Assembly: GCF_020880415.1 (NCBI RefSeq)
Contig: NZ_JAJIUJ010000119.1
Span: 62,001-126,000, forward strand
DNA from: Xanthomonas euvesicatoria pv. euvesicatoria
GTDB lineage: Bacteria > Pseudomonadota > Gammaproteobacteria > Xanthomonadales > Xanthomonadaceae
Direction: 5' to 3'
Length of the DNA stretch: 64,000 nt
The translations under genes were made by a program, and so were the position numbers. Below are positions 1 to 8,916 of this stretch, piece by piece (the first letter of the stretch is position 1; every line of letters begins with the position of its first letter). The notes under the pieces are model-generated. The model did no database searches, was not told the DNA's origin, and saw only the letters and a list, made by a program, of their open reading frames with translations.

Positions 1-1
1 G

Positions 2-712
2 CGACCGCTGCGTTCGCAGGACCCTGATATCAGCGCCGCACTGACGTTGCTGCGGCCATGGAATGGCGAGGTCAGCGCTACGTCCCCCGCCGCAGCGCTG
101 GAAGAGGTCTGGTTCAGTCGCTATCTGGGCAATGCATACAAAGCGTTGCGATTACAGCCGTCGGAGGCCGACAGCTTCGGCGCGCCCGATGCCGCGGCCA
201 TGCTGGATGCGCTGGAACATCCTGGCGCCGCGTTCGGCGCAGCGCCGGCCGCACGCCGCGACCAGTTGCTGCTGCAGTCGTTGCGCAGTGCGTACCAGGC
301 GCTTGTCTCGCTGCAAGGCCCCGATGCCTCGCAGTGGCAATGGGGCAAGCTGCATACCAACAAGATCTCGCATGCGATGAGCGCGGTGGCCGGGGCCGAT
401 CGCGCGCTGCTTGATGTCGGTCCGTTCGCCAAGGGCGGCAGCCCTTATACGCCGAATCAGTCCAGCTACGACCCTGCCGATTTTCGCCAGACGATCGGTC
501 CTTCTGCACGATTGATCATCGACCTGGGCAATTGGGATAACTCTCGCGCCATGAATTACCCCGGCCAGTCCGGCGACCCGGCCAGCCCGCATTACCGCGA
601 CCTCGCACCGCTATGGCTCAAGGGACGCTATTTCCCGCTGCTGTACACGCGCGCTGCGGTAGATGCGGCAACCGAACAGATCTTCGACCTGGTGCCTGCG
701 CAGGCGCACTAA
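2..712 (+). CDS. Penicillin acylase family protein, C-terminal part (5' end outside window)
   Basis: The frame is open to the left edge, so only the last 236 residues are present. They match the end of the beta chain of penicillin/acyl-homoserine-lactone acylases (Ntn-hydrolases that cleave amide bonds, usually in the periplasm). Visible landmarks are WGKLHTNKISH, the GGSPYTPNQSSYD segment, GPSARLIIDL, and the closing GQSGDPASPHY followed by W-x-K-G-R-Y. The catalytic serine at the start of the beta chain lies outside the window, so activity and substrate (antibiotic or acyl-homoserine lactone) cannot be judged. The gene ends tail to tail with the minus-strand oxidoreductase at 792. Family assignment is firm; the substrate is unknown. 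Confidence 0.85.
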   Translation, partial: RPLRSQDPDISAALTLLRPWNGEVSATSPAAALEEVWFSRYLGNAYKALRLQPSEADSFGAPDAAAMLDALEHPGAAFGAAPAARRDQLLLQSLRSAYQALVSLQGPDASQWQWGKLHTNKISHAMSAVAGADRALLDVGPFAKGGSPYTPNQSSYDPADFRQTIGPSARLIIDLGNWDNSRAMNYPGQSGDPASPHYRDLAPLWLKGRYFPLLYTRAAVDAATEQIFDLVPAQAH

Positions 713-791
713 CGCAACCGCGAACCGACCTGATCCCGCGCACATCGCGTAGCAAGCGCGAGAATCCCCGCGTTTGCTACGCCGCCTGCGC

Positions 792-1661
792 TCACGCCGG
801 CGCAGTCGCCTCGCGCACGAAGGCTTCATAGGTGCGCAGCGGACGTCCCAGCAGCGCCTGCAACTGCGCCACCGTGCCCTCTGCCGCGTGCATGCCCAGG
901 CGCTGGATGCCGGCCATCATCAGGCGCATGTCATAGGCCAGCCACGACGGGCCGTACGTCGCCAGCTGTGCTTCGAAGGCGGCCACGTCATCGCCGGCGT
1001 AGGCGATCTCGCGCCCAAGCGCTGCGCTCCAGACCTTGGCCGCATCCACCCCGGTCAGTGCCTGCGGGCCGACCAAGTCGAGCGTGACGGGTGGCAACGG
1101 ACCGTCTGCACGGTCGCGGCGCAGCAGCTCGACGACCGCGATATCGGCTATGTCGCGCGCATCGATCATCGCGATGCCCTGTGCGCCGATCGGCATCGGG
1201 TAGAGGCCGTATTTGGTGATCGTCTGCTGCACCATGCCTTCGTTCTGCATGAAGTACGCCGGCCGCAGGATCGTTGCCGGAATTTCCAGGCTTTCGATCA
1301 TGCGCTCGACGGTGTGCTTGCCGGTGAAGTGCGGCACGTTGGTGTACGTGTCGGCATGGATCACCGACAGATACACGATGCGCTCGATGCCGGCTTCCTT
1401 GGCCAGATTCAATGCGATCAGCGCCTGGGTCACTTCGTCGGGGGTGACCGCATTCAACAGGAACAGCGTGCGCACCGATGCCAGTGCGGCGCGCATCGAT
1501 GCGACGTCGGTGAGGTCTGCCACCACTTCGGTGACACCTGCCGGAAAGGAGCGTTTGCCTTGCTGGCGGACCAGCGCCTTGACCTGGGCGCCGGCGTCGG
1601 CAAGGCCTTGGGTGACCAGGGAACCGACGGTGCCGGTGGCACCGGTGACGAGAATGCTCAT
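792..1661 (-). CDS. NmrA-like NAD(P)-binding oxidoreductase
   Basis: 289 residues, starting at the ATG preceded by AGGAG. A longer in-frame start exists at 1772 but its extra 37 residues are low-complexity and lie in the divergent promoter region. The N-terminus has the dinucleotide-binding loop TGATGTVG (residues 6-13), followed by a Rossmann fold typical of the atypical SDR/NmrA group; there is no classical YxxxK catalytic pair. Members act as NAD(P)H sensors or quinone/aldehyde reductases. The gene is divergent from a LysR regulator 164 bp away, the usual arrangement for a regulator controlling its neighbour. The substrate cannot be read from the sequence. Confidence 0.85.
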   Translation of the reverse strand: MSILVTGATGTVGSLVTQGLADAGAQVKALVRQQGKRSFPAGVTEVVADLTDVASMRAALASVRTLFLLNAVTPDEVTQALIALNLAKEAGIERIVYLSVIHADTYTNVPHFTGKHTVERMIESLEIPATILRPAYFMQNEGMVQQTITKYGLYPMPIGAQGIAMIDARDIADIAVVELLRRDRADGPLPPVTLDLVGPQALTGVDAAKVWSAALGREIAYAGDDVAAFEAQLATYGPSWLAYDMRLMMAGIQRLGMHAAEGTVAQLQALLGRPLRTYEAFVREATAPA

Positions 1662-1825
1662 GGTGAATCTCCTGCGTTGGATGGACGGTTGGATCGGAGC
1701 GAAGCGGCCGGTGCGGTGGTGCTGCTGCCGGTGCGGCCGCCTGGTGGGTGGGGCAACGATATGCCGTTGCACTGCCAGTACGAAGACGCCATGATGTAGA
1801 CATCCCGTTTCAGATGTGGAACAGC
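1662..1825. promoter_or_regulatory. Divergent promoter region between NmrA-like gene and LysR gene
   Basis: 164 bp between two divergent starts. By LysR-family precedent it should hold the regulator binding site (T-N11-A type) and both promoters. I could not pick one convincing operator or a clear -35/-10 pair, so only the role by position is claimed. Confidence 0.4.
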
Positions 1826-2701
1826 ATGGACCTCAATGCCCTGATCGATTTCTCGCTGGTGGCCGCCAACCAGGGGCTGGGCAAGGCCAGCCGCGCGAGC
1901 GGCAGATCGAAGGCGACCTTGTCGCGGCGCATCACCGAGCTGGAGGAACAGCTGGGGGTGCGCCTGGTCGAGCGCAGTGCCCGTGGACTCAAGCTCACCG
2001 AGGCAGGACAGCAGTTGATGGAGCGCACCCAGGTGCCGCTGAGCGAGGTGGCCGAGGCGATGACAGCCGCGCGCGAGGGGTTGTCATCGCCGCGCGGCCG
2101 CTTGCGCGTGGCGTCCCCGGTGTTGTTCTCCCAACTGGCGATGGGGCACATCGGCGCCGACTTCTGTGCGGCCTATCCGGAGATCACGCTGGAGGTGGTG
2201 GCCGAGGACCGCACTGTCGATCTGATGGAAGAGCAGTTCGATGTCGCCATCCGCATCAACCCAAGCCCGGACAGCCGCCTGGTCGGGCGTTGCTTTGCCA
2301 AGGACCGGTTGGTGGTGGTGGCCGCACCGTCCATCGCCATGCCGTCTGGCGATGCGGTGCATCCGGTGCCGGGCGTGGTGATGTCCAGCTTCGAGCCCAC
2401 GACCTGGACGCTGGATGGTGGGCGCCTGGTCCTGGAGCCGATTCCGCGGATGCGGTTTTCCTCGTTCCTGATGGTGCGCGATGCGGTGATTGCCGGTGGC
2501 GGCGTTGCGTTGATTCCGCAGTCGATCGCGTGGCAGCAACTCGCCCGCGGCCAATTGCTGCAGTGGGGAACGATCTCCGGCGTGGCGCCGGCGTTGTGGG
2601 TATTGCACACCTCCCGGCGCCTGGCAGCGCCGAAGGTGCGCGCCTTCGTGGATTTCATCTGCGCCCGCTATCCGGACGCGTCGTTGGTGTTGAAGGGGTA
2701 G
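1826..2701 (+). CDS. LysR-family transcriptional regulator
   Basis: 291 residues from the ATG that begins MDLNALIDF; an in-frame ATG four codons earlier (1814) is also possible. The N-terminal winged helix-turn-helix spans about residues 1-60 (ASGRSKATLSRRITELEEQLG, then LTEAGQQL). The rest is a type 2 periplasmic-binding-like effector domain that reads through to the end (RGRLRVASP, DVAIRINP, GGGVALIPQ). It is most likely a regulator of the divergent NmrA-like oxidoreductase. The effector domain has the CrgA/AaeR-like layout common in regulators of stress or aromatic-response reductases. The ligand is unknown. Confidence 0.9.
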   Translation: MDLNALIDFSLVAANQGLGKASRASGRSKATLSRRITELEEQLGVRLVERSARGLKLTEAGQQLMERTQVPLSEVAEAMTAAREGLSSPRGRLRVASPVLFSQLAMGHIGADFCAAYPEITLEVVAEDRTVDLMEEQFDVAIRINPSPDSRLVGRCFAKDRLVVVAAPSIAMPSGDAVHPVPGVVMSSFEPTTWTLDGGRLVLEPIPRMRFSSFLMVRDAVIAGGGVALIPQSIAWQQLARGQLLQWGTISGVAPALWVLHTSRRLAAPKVRAFVDFICARYPDASLVLKG

Positions 2702-2847
2702 GGCGGTGGCGCCGTTCTGTTGAACGTGCGCCAGGTCCGCCAGCGCGTGGCGAACCTCTGCGCGCAAGCGGTTGCCCGTGCCATCGGGCCTTGGCAAAGG
2801 CACACAGACACCACGGCCACCCACACGCCCCCCTGCCATCCGACCTA

Positions 2848-2892
2848 TTGACTACAGCTGTCGTCAGCCCTACGGTAGCGACAACTGTAGTC
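2848..2892 (+). promoter_or_regulatory. BlaI-type operator overlapping the blaI promoter
   Basis: A -35 like TTGACT (2848-2853) is followed after 17 bp by TACGGT (2871-2876). Two arms overlie it: GACTACAGCTGTCG at 2850-2863 and CGACAACTGTAGTC at 2879-2892. They are inverted copies of each other with 13 of 14 positions matching. Each arm contains a TACA/TGTA-type half dyad as in BlaI/MecI operators. The second arm ends at the base before the ATG, so a bound dimer would block both polymerase and the translation start region. Binding itself is inferred. Confidence 0.75.
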
Positions 2893-3291
2893 ATGGAGAG
2901 CGCCATGCGCGGCAAGACCATCGGGGACCAGGAGCTGGCCCTGCTGCAATACATCGAAGAACAGCGGCATGCCAGCGTGGGCGAGGTGGCGGGGGCGTTC
3001 GGCGAGCCGCGCGGGCTCGCCCGCTCCACCGTACTGACCATGATGGAGCGGCTGCGGGCCAAGGGCTTCCTGCGCCGCAAGCAGGTCGAGGGTGTGTACC
3101 GCTACAGCGCCACCGCCGGCCAGGACGATGTGGTGCGCGGGGCGGTGGGGCAGTTCGTCGAGAAGACCCTGCAGGGCTCGGTGTCGCCTTTCGTGGCGTG
3201 GATGTCGCAACGCGCCGAAGTCAGCGATACCGAACTGGCCGAACTCGAAGCATTGGTCGCCAAGCTGCAATCGCAGCGCAAGGAGGATTGA
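2893..3291 (+). CDS. blaI: BlaI/MecI-family transcriptional repressor
   Basis: 132 residues; an in-frame ATG at 2905 (MRGKTIGDQE) is the alternative start. The N-terminal winged helix is clear: LALLQYIEEQRHASVGEVA, then RSTVLTMMERLRAKGFL, then the wing KQVEGVYRYSA. A short C-terminal dimerisation region follows. Family members repress their own operon and are inactivated by the metallopeptidase encoded next door. The stop is only 3 bp before the M56 gene, so the two are co-transcribed. An inverted repeat covers the promoter. What signal it responds to (cell-wall stress or beta-lactam) is not shown by the sequence. Confidence 0.88.
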   Translation: MESAMRGKTIGDQELALLQYIEEQRHASVGEVAGAFGEPRGLARSTVLTMMERLRAKGFLRRKQVEGVYRYSATAGQDDVVRGAVGQFVEKTLQGSVSPFVAWMSQRAEVSDTELAELEALVAKLQSQRKED

Positions 3292-3294
3292 GTC

Positions 3295-5034
3295 ATGTCG
3301 CCCCTGATCGAAGCGGTGTTGTGGAAGCTTGGCGCCACCAGCGTGCAGACCGCGGTGCTGGTGTTGGTGGTGTGGGCGCTGTGCCGCGGCGTGCGCCGCC
3401 TGCCGGCAGCCACGCAGACCTGGTTGTGGTGGCTGGTGGGCGTGCAGGCGGTGGTGGGCCTGGTGTGGAGCAACCCGGTGCAGTTGCCGGTGCTGCCGGC
3501 GCACAGCGTGACCACGGCGCTGGGCTCGGCCGACAGCCTGGCGCCACTGGCAAACGCCACCGCCGCGGCATCCACGGCCGCGCATGCAGGCGCCACCGCG
3601 CAGGACATGCAGGTTGGCGCCTGGTCGACCTGGCCGGTGGCATTGCTGGCACTGTGGGCGGCCGGCGTGCTGGTGCTGGCTGCCGGCACGGCGCGCGCCT
3701 ATCTGCGCAGCCGTGCATTGGTGCGCGCCGCGCAGCCCTGCAACGACCGCGCCCTGGTGCAGGCGTTGCAGATGGCTGCTGAAGCGCATGGCTTGTCGCG
3801 TCCGCCGGCGCTGCGGCTGTCGGCGCAGATCGATTCGCCCCAGTTGATCGGCCCGTGGCAACCGGTGTTGCTGCTGCCCGCTGCACGCTTGCCGCACATG
3901 GCCGATGACGATCTGGACATGGCGCTGACCCATGAACTGATCCATCTGCGTCGTGGCGATCTGTGGTGGGGCTTGCTGCCGGCGCTGGCGCAGCACCTGT
4001 TCTTCTTCCACCCGCTGGTGCATCTGGCCGCGCGCGAATATGCAATCGCCCGCGAAGCTGCCTGCGATGCCGCCGTGGTCGCCGGGCACCGCCATTGCCG
4101 CCACGACTACGGCCGCTTGTTGCTGCAACTGGGTGTGGCGCCGCGCCCGCGCGGTGGCGTGGCAAGTGCCTCGCCTTCGTTCATCAGCTTGAAGCGCAGG
4201 CTGTCGATGTTGCAGGACACCCACGCGTTTCCGCGGCTGGCTGCCGCGATGATTCTGGCCGCGGTGGCGGTCTGCGGTGTGCTGCCGCTGCGCCTGGTGG
4301 CCATGCCGGTGCCGGCACCGGTGACGTCTGCCGGCATGCAGCCGGTCGTGGTGACGGCCCCGGCAGCGCCGCGTGCACAGGTCAGCAGCACGGCGGAGCC
4401 TGCCGACGCCGCAGCGCCGATGCGCGCGTTGCCGGCGCTGCCAGCTGCGCCTGCGCAAGTGGCCGCCCCTGCCACGCACGGTGTCATCGCCGATGTGCTG
4501 GGCGCCGAACCGCTGCATGACGAGGACGCAGACCCGATAGACAGCGGCTGGAATCTCGACCTGGACCGCATCCGCCGCGATGCCAGCCGTGACGCGCAAG
4601 CCGCCGTGCACGATGCGCTCGCTGCCGACAACCACGACCTTGAACTGCAGCAAGACCGCATGCAGGCCGCGCAGGACGCATTGCAGGACGCACGCGAACA
4701 ACTGGCCTCGTTAGGCCCGGAACTGGCGCAGGCCAAACAGGAAGCGCAACAGCAAGCGCGGCAAGCCGAGCAGCAGATTCGCGAAATGACGCAACAGCAT
4801 CGTCAGGCGCAATACGCGTATGCGGCCGCGGTGCGCCAGGCGGACGCGCTGTCGCGGCACCAGGTCGAAATGGCCAAGCAGGCCGCTCTTCAGGGCCGCG
4901 CCGAGGCCGAACGTGGGCAACGGGAAGCGGCGCAAGCGCAACGCGAGGCAGCGCAAGCGCAGGTCGAGGCCGAAAAAGCGCAAGCAGAGGCAGACCAAGC
5001 GCAAGCAGAGGCAGAGCGGGCGAAGAACAACTAG
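3295..5034 (+). CDS. M56 (BlaR1-like) membrane metallopeptidase with coiled-coil tail
   Basis: 579 residues. Hydrophobic segments near residues 15-30, 40-60 and 110-135 are followed by a cytosolic zinc peptidase site HELIH (213-217), and the conserved AREYAIAREAACDAAV segment supplies the downstream metal ligand. Another membrane segment lies near residues 315-335. In BlaR1/MecR1 the C-terminus is a penicillin-binding sensor domain. Here it is replaced by an Ala/Pro linker and, from about residue 440, a Gln/Ala/Glu-rich coiled coil of roughly 140 residues. So the peptidase likely cleaves or releases the BlaI repressor but senses something other than beta-lactam through acylation. It directly follows blaI (3-bp gap). 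Confidence 0.88.
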   Translation: MSPLIEAVLWKLGATSVQTAVLVLVVWALCRGVRRLPAATQTWLWWLVGVQAVVGLVWSNPVQLPVLPAHSVTTALGSADSLAPLANATAAASTAAHAGATAQDMQVGAWSTWPVALLALWAAGVLVLAAGTARAYLRSRALVRAAQPCNDRALVQALQMAAEAHGLSRPPALRLSAQIDSPQLIGPWQPVLLLPAARLPHMADDDLDMALTHELIHLRRGDLWWGLLPALAQHLFFFHPLVHLAAREYAIAREAACDAAVVAGHRHCRHDYGRLLLQLGVAPRPRGGVASASPSFISLKRRLSMLQDTHAFPRLAAAMILAAVAVCGVLPLRLVAMPVPAPVTSAGMQPVVVTAPAAPRAQVSSTAEPADAAAPMRALPALPAAPAQVAAPATHGVIADVLGAEPLHDEDADPIDSGWNLDLDRIRRDASRDAQAAVHDALAADNHDLELQQDRMQAAQDALQDAREQLASLGPELAQAKQEAQQQARQAEQQIREMTQQHRQAQYAYAAAVRQADALSRHQVEMAKQAALQGRAEAERGQREAAQAQREAAQAQVEAEKAQAEADQAQAEAERAKNN

Positions 5035-5714
5035 GCGCGATTGACCAGACGGCTGCGCTCACCGTCAGGTGCGCATGGTCGGTACCAGCAGTCGGCATGC
5101 ACCACGTGCAGGTTCGGGAACGCATCGCTTCTTGGCGCGCACATTACGCCAGCCGATCGCCATCGCCGACAGCTGTTCGCACCGGTTTGCCGGCTGCCGC
5201 AGCGGTCCAGTAGGGAGAACCAGCGCGGGCCGCGGTAGACCGCACGTTACCGCGGCGATGAGTTCCGTTGGCCACGGAGCAGCAACGCATGGCATGCAGC
5301 CCGCTGCACATCCGGCCGTGCACGGCCGGCACACGCGCGGCCGCAGTAACAGCGGAGAACAGAGCGTCGCGAGCAGTCGTCGGGTGGGCGTGGCCAGCGC
5401 GATCGGAATCGCAGTGTAGGCGCGGTACATGCCGTTTCAGAGCACCGCCCGGCGCCCACCGGGCGGTGAGTGGAGTCACCTTTCGCTGCTTTTCGGCGCA
5501 GGTCCCGACGCCAAGCAGCGGCCGGCGCACTGCATTGGCATCGCCTGGGTAACGGCAGCACCTGCATCACCACGGGCCCGCCACAGCCCAGCACTCCTGC
5601 GTCACGACGCCTGCAGCGTCGGCAACGCCGTGGCCGCGTGATCGCTGTTTCCATCCGCCTGCGTGCCCTGCGCAGGCGGCACTCAACTCACTGTGCCTTT
5701 CGTGGAGATCTCAC
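5035..5714. other. 680-bp intergenic region with one strong hairpin
   Basis: No convincing gene on either strand; open frames here lack start signals and family features. One perfect 10-bp stem (CACCGCCCGG at 5443-5452, CCGGGCGGTG at 5459-5468, 6-base loop) lies in the middle. It has no T run after it, so it could be an RNA element or a weak terminator. A GGAG-containing ribosome site just before 5715 belongs to the next gene. Confidence 0.5.
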
Positions 5715-6764
5715 ATGATCCAGACCACTTCCCCCGTGCTGTGCCTGCGCTCGGCGTTGCTGTTGGCCCTTGCCGCAGTTGCCGGCAGCGCGGCCATCGC
5801 ACACGCCTCTGCCGTGCCTGCAGTTGCCGGTGTGCGCAGCTCACCTGCTGCACCGGTATTTGCTGGTTCTGCTGCGTCAGCAACAACGCAGCTTGCATCC
5901 ATTGCCGATGTCTTGCCTGTGGGTGGCATCGCAACGGTTGCGCCAGTCACACCGGAGAGTACCGTTGCGCGAATAGCGCCGGTTGTCGCTGCACCGCGCG
6001 CGCCTGCGATCGCTGCGCTAGCGCCGGCCGCCTTGATGACGCCTGCGCTTGCCGTCGCCGGTGCCCGGACGGCACCAGCAGTGCCCGCGGCCAACGCAGC
6101 GCCTGCCGCCCCCGCTGCACCTGCCATTTCTCCAGCGCCACCGGTCGCTCCCGCTGCACCGACTGCAGCCGCTGTGCCGGCACGGCCGCGCGTGGGCATG
6201 CCGACATCCTGCGGCCATGCCATTGCAAACACGCAGAGCCAAGGCGATGCCTACGTGCTGGTACATGGCGATCGCGAAGTGATGCACGGCACGCCCGATG
6301 ATCTGCAGACGGCGCGCCGCTACGCTGGCGATGGAAGACGGGTGTTGTGGTTTCGCGCCGATGGCAAGCAGTACCTGGTGCGTGACCCGACCTTGCTCCA
6401 TCAGCTGGCCGTGGCGCATCTGCGCAGCCGGCAATTGGCCGACGCGCAAGCCGGGTTGGCCGCACGTCAGCAGGCCTTGAGCGAACGGCAGGCCACACTC
6501 GCCGCGCAGCTGTCTGCGCATGCCGCGCCGCGCCTGCTGCAGGCCTCGACACGCACCGCATCGGCCACGACCTCCACCTCGGCGCAGCCGCCTGCAACCC
6601 CCGATGCGCTGCAGGCGTTGTCCAGGCAGCAACAGGCACTGGCGCAACGGCAGGCCGAGTTGGCGAGCAAGCAGGTCGGTGCATCCCGCCTGGCCACGCA
6701 GCAGGCATTGAAGGTATTGCGCGAAGCACTGAGAAGCGGGCGCGCGACGCGTATCGACGGTTAG
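5715..6764 (+). CDS. Secreted Ala/Pro-rich hypothetical protein with C-terminal coiled coil
   Basis: 349 residues. A signal peptide is evident (hydrophobic core LALLLALAAVAGSA after MIQTTSPVLCLRS). Residues to about 170 are almost only Ala, Pro, Val and Thr, like an extended periplasmic linker. A compact segment around 175-240 (SCGHAIANTQSQGDAYVLV, then HGDREVMHG, then KQYLVRDP) is the only globular-looking part. A Gln/Ala-rich coiled coil follows (RQQALSERQATLAAQ and a second copy QQQALAQRQAELASK). The coiled-coil style resembles the tail of the nearby M56 protein, which suggests but does not prove a functional link. Family not recognised. Confidence 0.7.
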   Translation: MIQTTSPVLCLRSALLLALAAVAGSAAIAHASAVPAVAGVRSSPAAPVFAGSAASATTQLASIADVLPVGGIATVAPVTPESTVARIAPVVAAPRAPAIAALAPAALMTPALAVAGARTAPAVPAANAAPAAPAAPAISPAPPVAPAAPTAAAVPARPRVGMPTSCGHAIANTQSQGDAYVLVHGDREVMHGTPDDLQTARRYAGDGRRVLWFRADGKQYLVRDPTLLHQLAVAHLRSRQLADAQAGLAARQQALSERQATLAAQLSAHAAPRLLQASTRTASATTSTSAQPPATPDALQALSRQQQALAQRQAELASKQVGASRLATQQALKVLREALRSGRATRIDG

Positions 6765-6851
6765 TGGCAGAGTGCCGGCCGCGCAACAGCACAAGCGCAG
6801 ATGACGGTGCGCTCGCCGATACTGTGCACAGACACAGGCGGCGAGCAGGCC

Positions 6852-7982
6852 ATGACGTATCGGGTAGCGGTGTTGGGCGGCTTCGGTCATTTCGGCGCAC
6901 GCATCGTGCGTGCGCTGGCGGCAACGGCGCAGATCCATGTCATCGCGGCAGGGCGGCATCCGGGCGATGTCGCGACCAAATGGCCGGGTGCCGCACCCGG
7001 TCGCATCTCCACCTGTCGCCTGGATATCGATGCCAGCGACTTCCCTGCGCAGCTGGCGGCCACCGGTGCCGATGCGGTGGTGCATACCGCCGGGCCGTTC
7101 CAGGGACAGCAGTACGCGGTGGCCCGCTGTTGCCTGCAGGCCGGCATGCACTACATCGATCTGGCCGATGGCCGCGCCTTCGTCCGCGATTTCCCCGCGG
7201 CGATGGATGCCGCCGCGCGGCAGGCCCAGCGCGTGGCGATCAGCGGCGCCAGTACCTTGCCGGCGTTGTCCAGCGCGGTGATCGATGCGCTGTTGCCGCG
7301 CTTTTCGGCATTGCACGAGATCGGCATCGTCATCGCGCCCGCACAGGGCACGCCGTTGGGCCTGGCCACGGTGCGTGCGGTGCTGTCGTATTGCGGCACG
7401 CCCTTCCACTGGTGGCAGGCCGGCCGCTGGCAGCAGGTGGTGGGCTGGGCGCGCCCCACGCGCGTGCACTTCGCGCAGCTCGCCCCACGCCTGGCCTCGC
7501 CGTGCGATGTGCCCGATCACGACCTGTTGCCGCAGCGCTATCCCGGCGTGCAGACCGTGCAATTTCGTGCGGCGCTGGAAGTGCCGTTCCTGCAGCGCTG
7601 CCTGGCCGGCGTCGCCTGGCTACGTCGACGCGGCGTGCCGCTACCGATGCAGCGCCTGGCCGATGTGTTTGCCAACGCCGGGCGCTGGTTCGACCGCTTC
7701 GGCACCGATCTGGGCGGCATGCGCGTGGAGCTGCGCGGCACCTGCGATGGCACGGACGGGGCAAGCCGCCCGCTGGTGCTGCACTGGGACCTCACCGCCG
7801 CAATGCTGCACGGCCCGGAAATTCCGTGTTTCGCCGCGGTCTTGCTGATACGCAAACTTGCCGCCGGGCATCGGTTGCCGATCGGTGCGCATGCCTGCAT
7901 GGGGCTGCTGACGCTGGCCGAGTTCGAGCAGGAGTGTGCCGCGTGGCAGATGACCACGGCGGTGACGCAAGCGCACCGGTAG
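6852..7982 (+). CDS. Saccharopine dehydrogenase-like NAD(P)-binding protein
   Basis: 376 residues, start chosen at the ATG of MTYRVAVLGGFGHFG, which opens directly into the Rossmann nucleotide-binding loop; an upstream in-frame ATG at 6801 adds only 17 unconserved residues. The features VVHTAGPFQGQQYAVARCC and GMHYIDLADGRAFV match the saccharopine dehydrogenase NADP-binding family (trans-acting reductases and related enzymes of unknown substrate). No lysine-pathway genes are near. The gene faces the minus-strand 2H protein across 138 bp. The reaction is unknown. Confidence 0.8.
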   Translation: MTYRVAVLGGFGHFGARIVRALAATAQIHVIAAGRHPGDVATKWPGAAPGRISTCRLDIDASDFPAQLAATGADAVVHTAGPFQGQQYAVARCCLQAGMHYIDLADGRAFVRDFPAAMDAAARQAQRVAISGASTLPALSSAVIDALLPRFSALHEIGIVIAPAQGTPLGLATVRAVLSYCGTPFHWWQAGRWQQVVGWARPTRVHFAQLAPRLASPCDVPDHDLLPQRYPGVQTVQFRAALEVPFLQRCLAGVAWLRRRGVPLPMQRLADVFANAGRWFDRFGTDLGGMRVELRGTCDGTDGASRPLVLHWDLTAAMLHGPEIPCFAAVLLIRKLAAGHRLPIGAHACMGLLTLAEFEQECAAWQMTTAVTQAHR

Positions 7983-8120
7983 CGGGCGATGCGCAAGACG
8001 AGCGCAGCGCCAGGCCTTTGCCGAGCACGCCAGGCAGAAAACCAAGCGCTCTGTGCGCGGCGGGGAGTTCTGAAACCACGTGGCCGGCGCACATCGCTGC
8101 GCCGCCGACTCCACGCAACC

Positions 8121-8906
8121 TCAGACCTCTTGCACCGTGCGAAACGCGTCCATGTCGTTGAACGTACAAAAATGAAAGCGTGGCACCGTGATCGGCCCCG
8201 CGGCTGCCAGCTGTGTGAGCCAGCCGCGCACCGCGGAGCGATACGCCGTCTGTTCTGCCGCATCCAGCGTGTCGCACAGGTAGGCCAGCGAAATATGAAA
8301 CTGGAAGTTGGTGTAGTCGGGGCGCTGCAAGCGTGTCAGTTGCATCAGCGCCTGGCGCGCAGCTTCCAGGCGCTGCGCGGTTTGCGTGTCGGCCGGCTTC
8401 AACGGAATCAGCAGATTGTCGTTATTGCCGGTCCTGGCTGCGGTCGGGTTGACCAGGAAGCGGCAAGCGCCCAGCGGCGGTGCGGCGCGCTCCTTCAACC
8501 GCGCCAGATAGGCCGCGTTGATATCCGCCAAGGCATGGTCGCGCGGCAGATCGCTCGGCCAGGGCCCACGCGCACGATCGATCTCGTTGACCCCGCCCAA
8601 CAAGGTCACGTGGTAGCTGCTCGGCGGCAGCACGGCGAACTTGTGGGCAAAGCGCTGCTCGGGGAATTGGCGGTAGATGTTCAGCACGCGGTCGAAGCTG
8701 TCGTAGCCATCGCCCTGTTGTTCCAGATGACCCACGAAGGTATTGCCGGCAAACGGCATCGGCCGTCGCGAGCGCAGAAACTTGCGGCCCACATCCGAGG
8801 GCGGTGGCGTCATGGTCGGTGTGGCGAGACTGGTGGCCAGCAGCGAGGTGCCGGCGGCAGCCATCAGGCGACGGCGGCTGATGCGTGTGTCCAGAAACGA
8901 CGACAT
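8121..8906 (-). CDS. Exported 2H phosphoesterase-like protein (DUF1868 type)
   Basis: 261 residues with GAGGG seven bases before the ATG. The N-terminus reads ISRRRLMAAAGTSLLATS, a twin-arginine-type export signal, so the protein acts outside the cytoplasm. The body has two HxT/S motifs, YHVTLLGG and FHISLAYL, the paired catalytic histidines of the 2H superfamily (RNA ligase/cyclic phosphodiesterase fold, DUF1868 branch). It begins 10 bp after the TonB receptor stop, so the two are probably one transcript. This suggests a role on a phosphorylated or cyclic-phosphate compound handled with the receptor; that link is inference. Confidence 0.8.
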   Translation of the reverse strand: MSSFLDTRISRRRLMAAAGTSLLATSLATPTMTPPPSDVGRKFLRSRRPMPFAGNTFVGHLEQQGDGYDSFDRVLNIYRQFPEQRFAHKFAVLPPSSYHVTLLGGVNEIDRARGPWPSDLPRDHALADINAAYLARLKERAAPPLGACRFLVNPTAARTGNNDNLLIPLKPADTQTAQRLEAARQALMQLTRLQRPDYTNFQFHISLAYLCDTLDAAEQTAYRSAVRGWLTQLAAAGPITVPRFHFCTFNDMDAFRTVQEV

Positions 8907-8916
8907 GGGAAAACCC

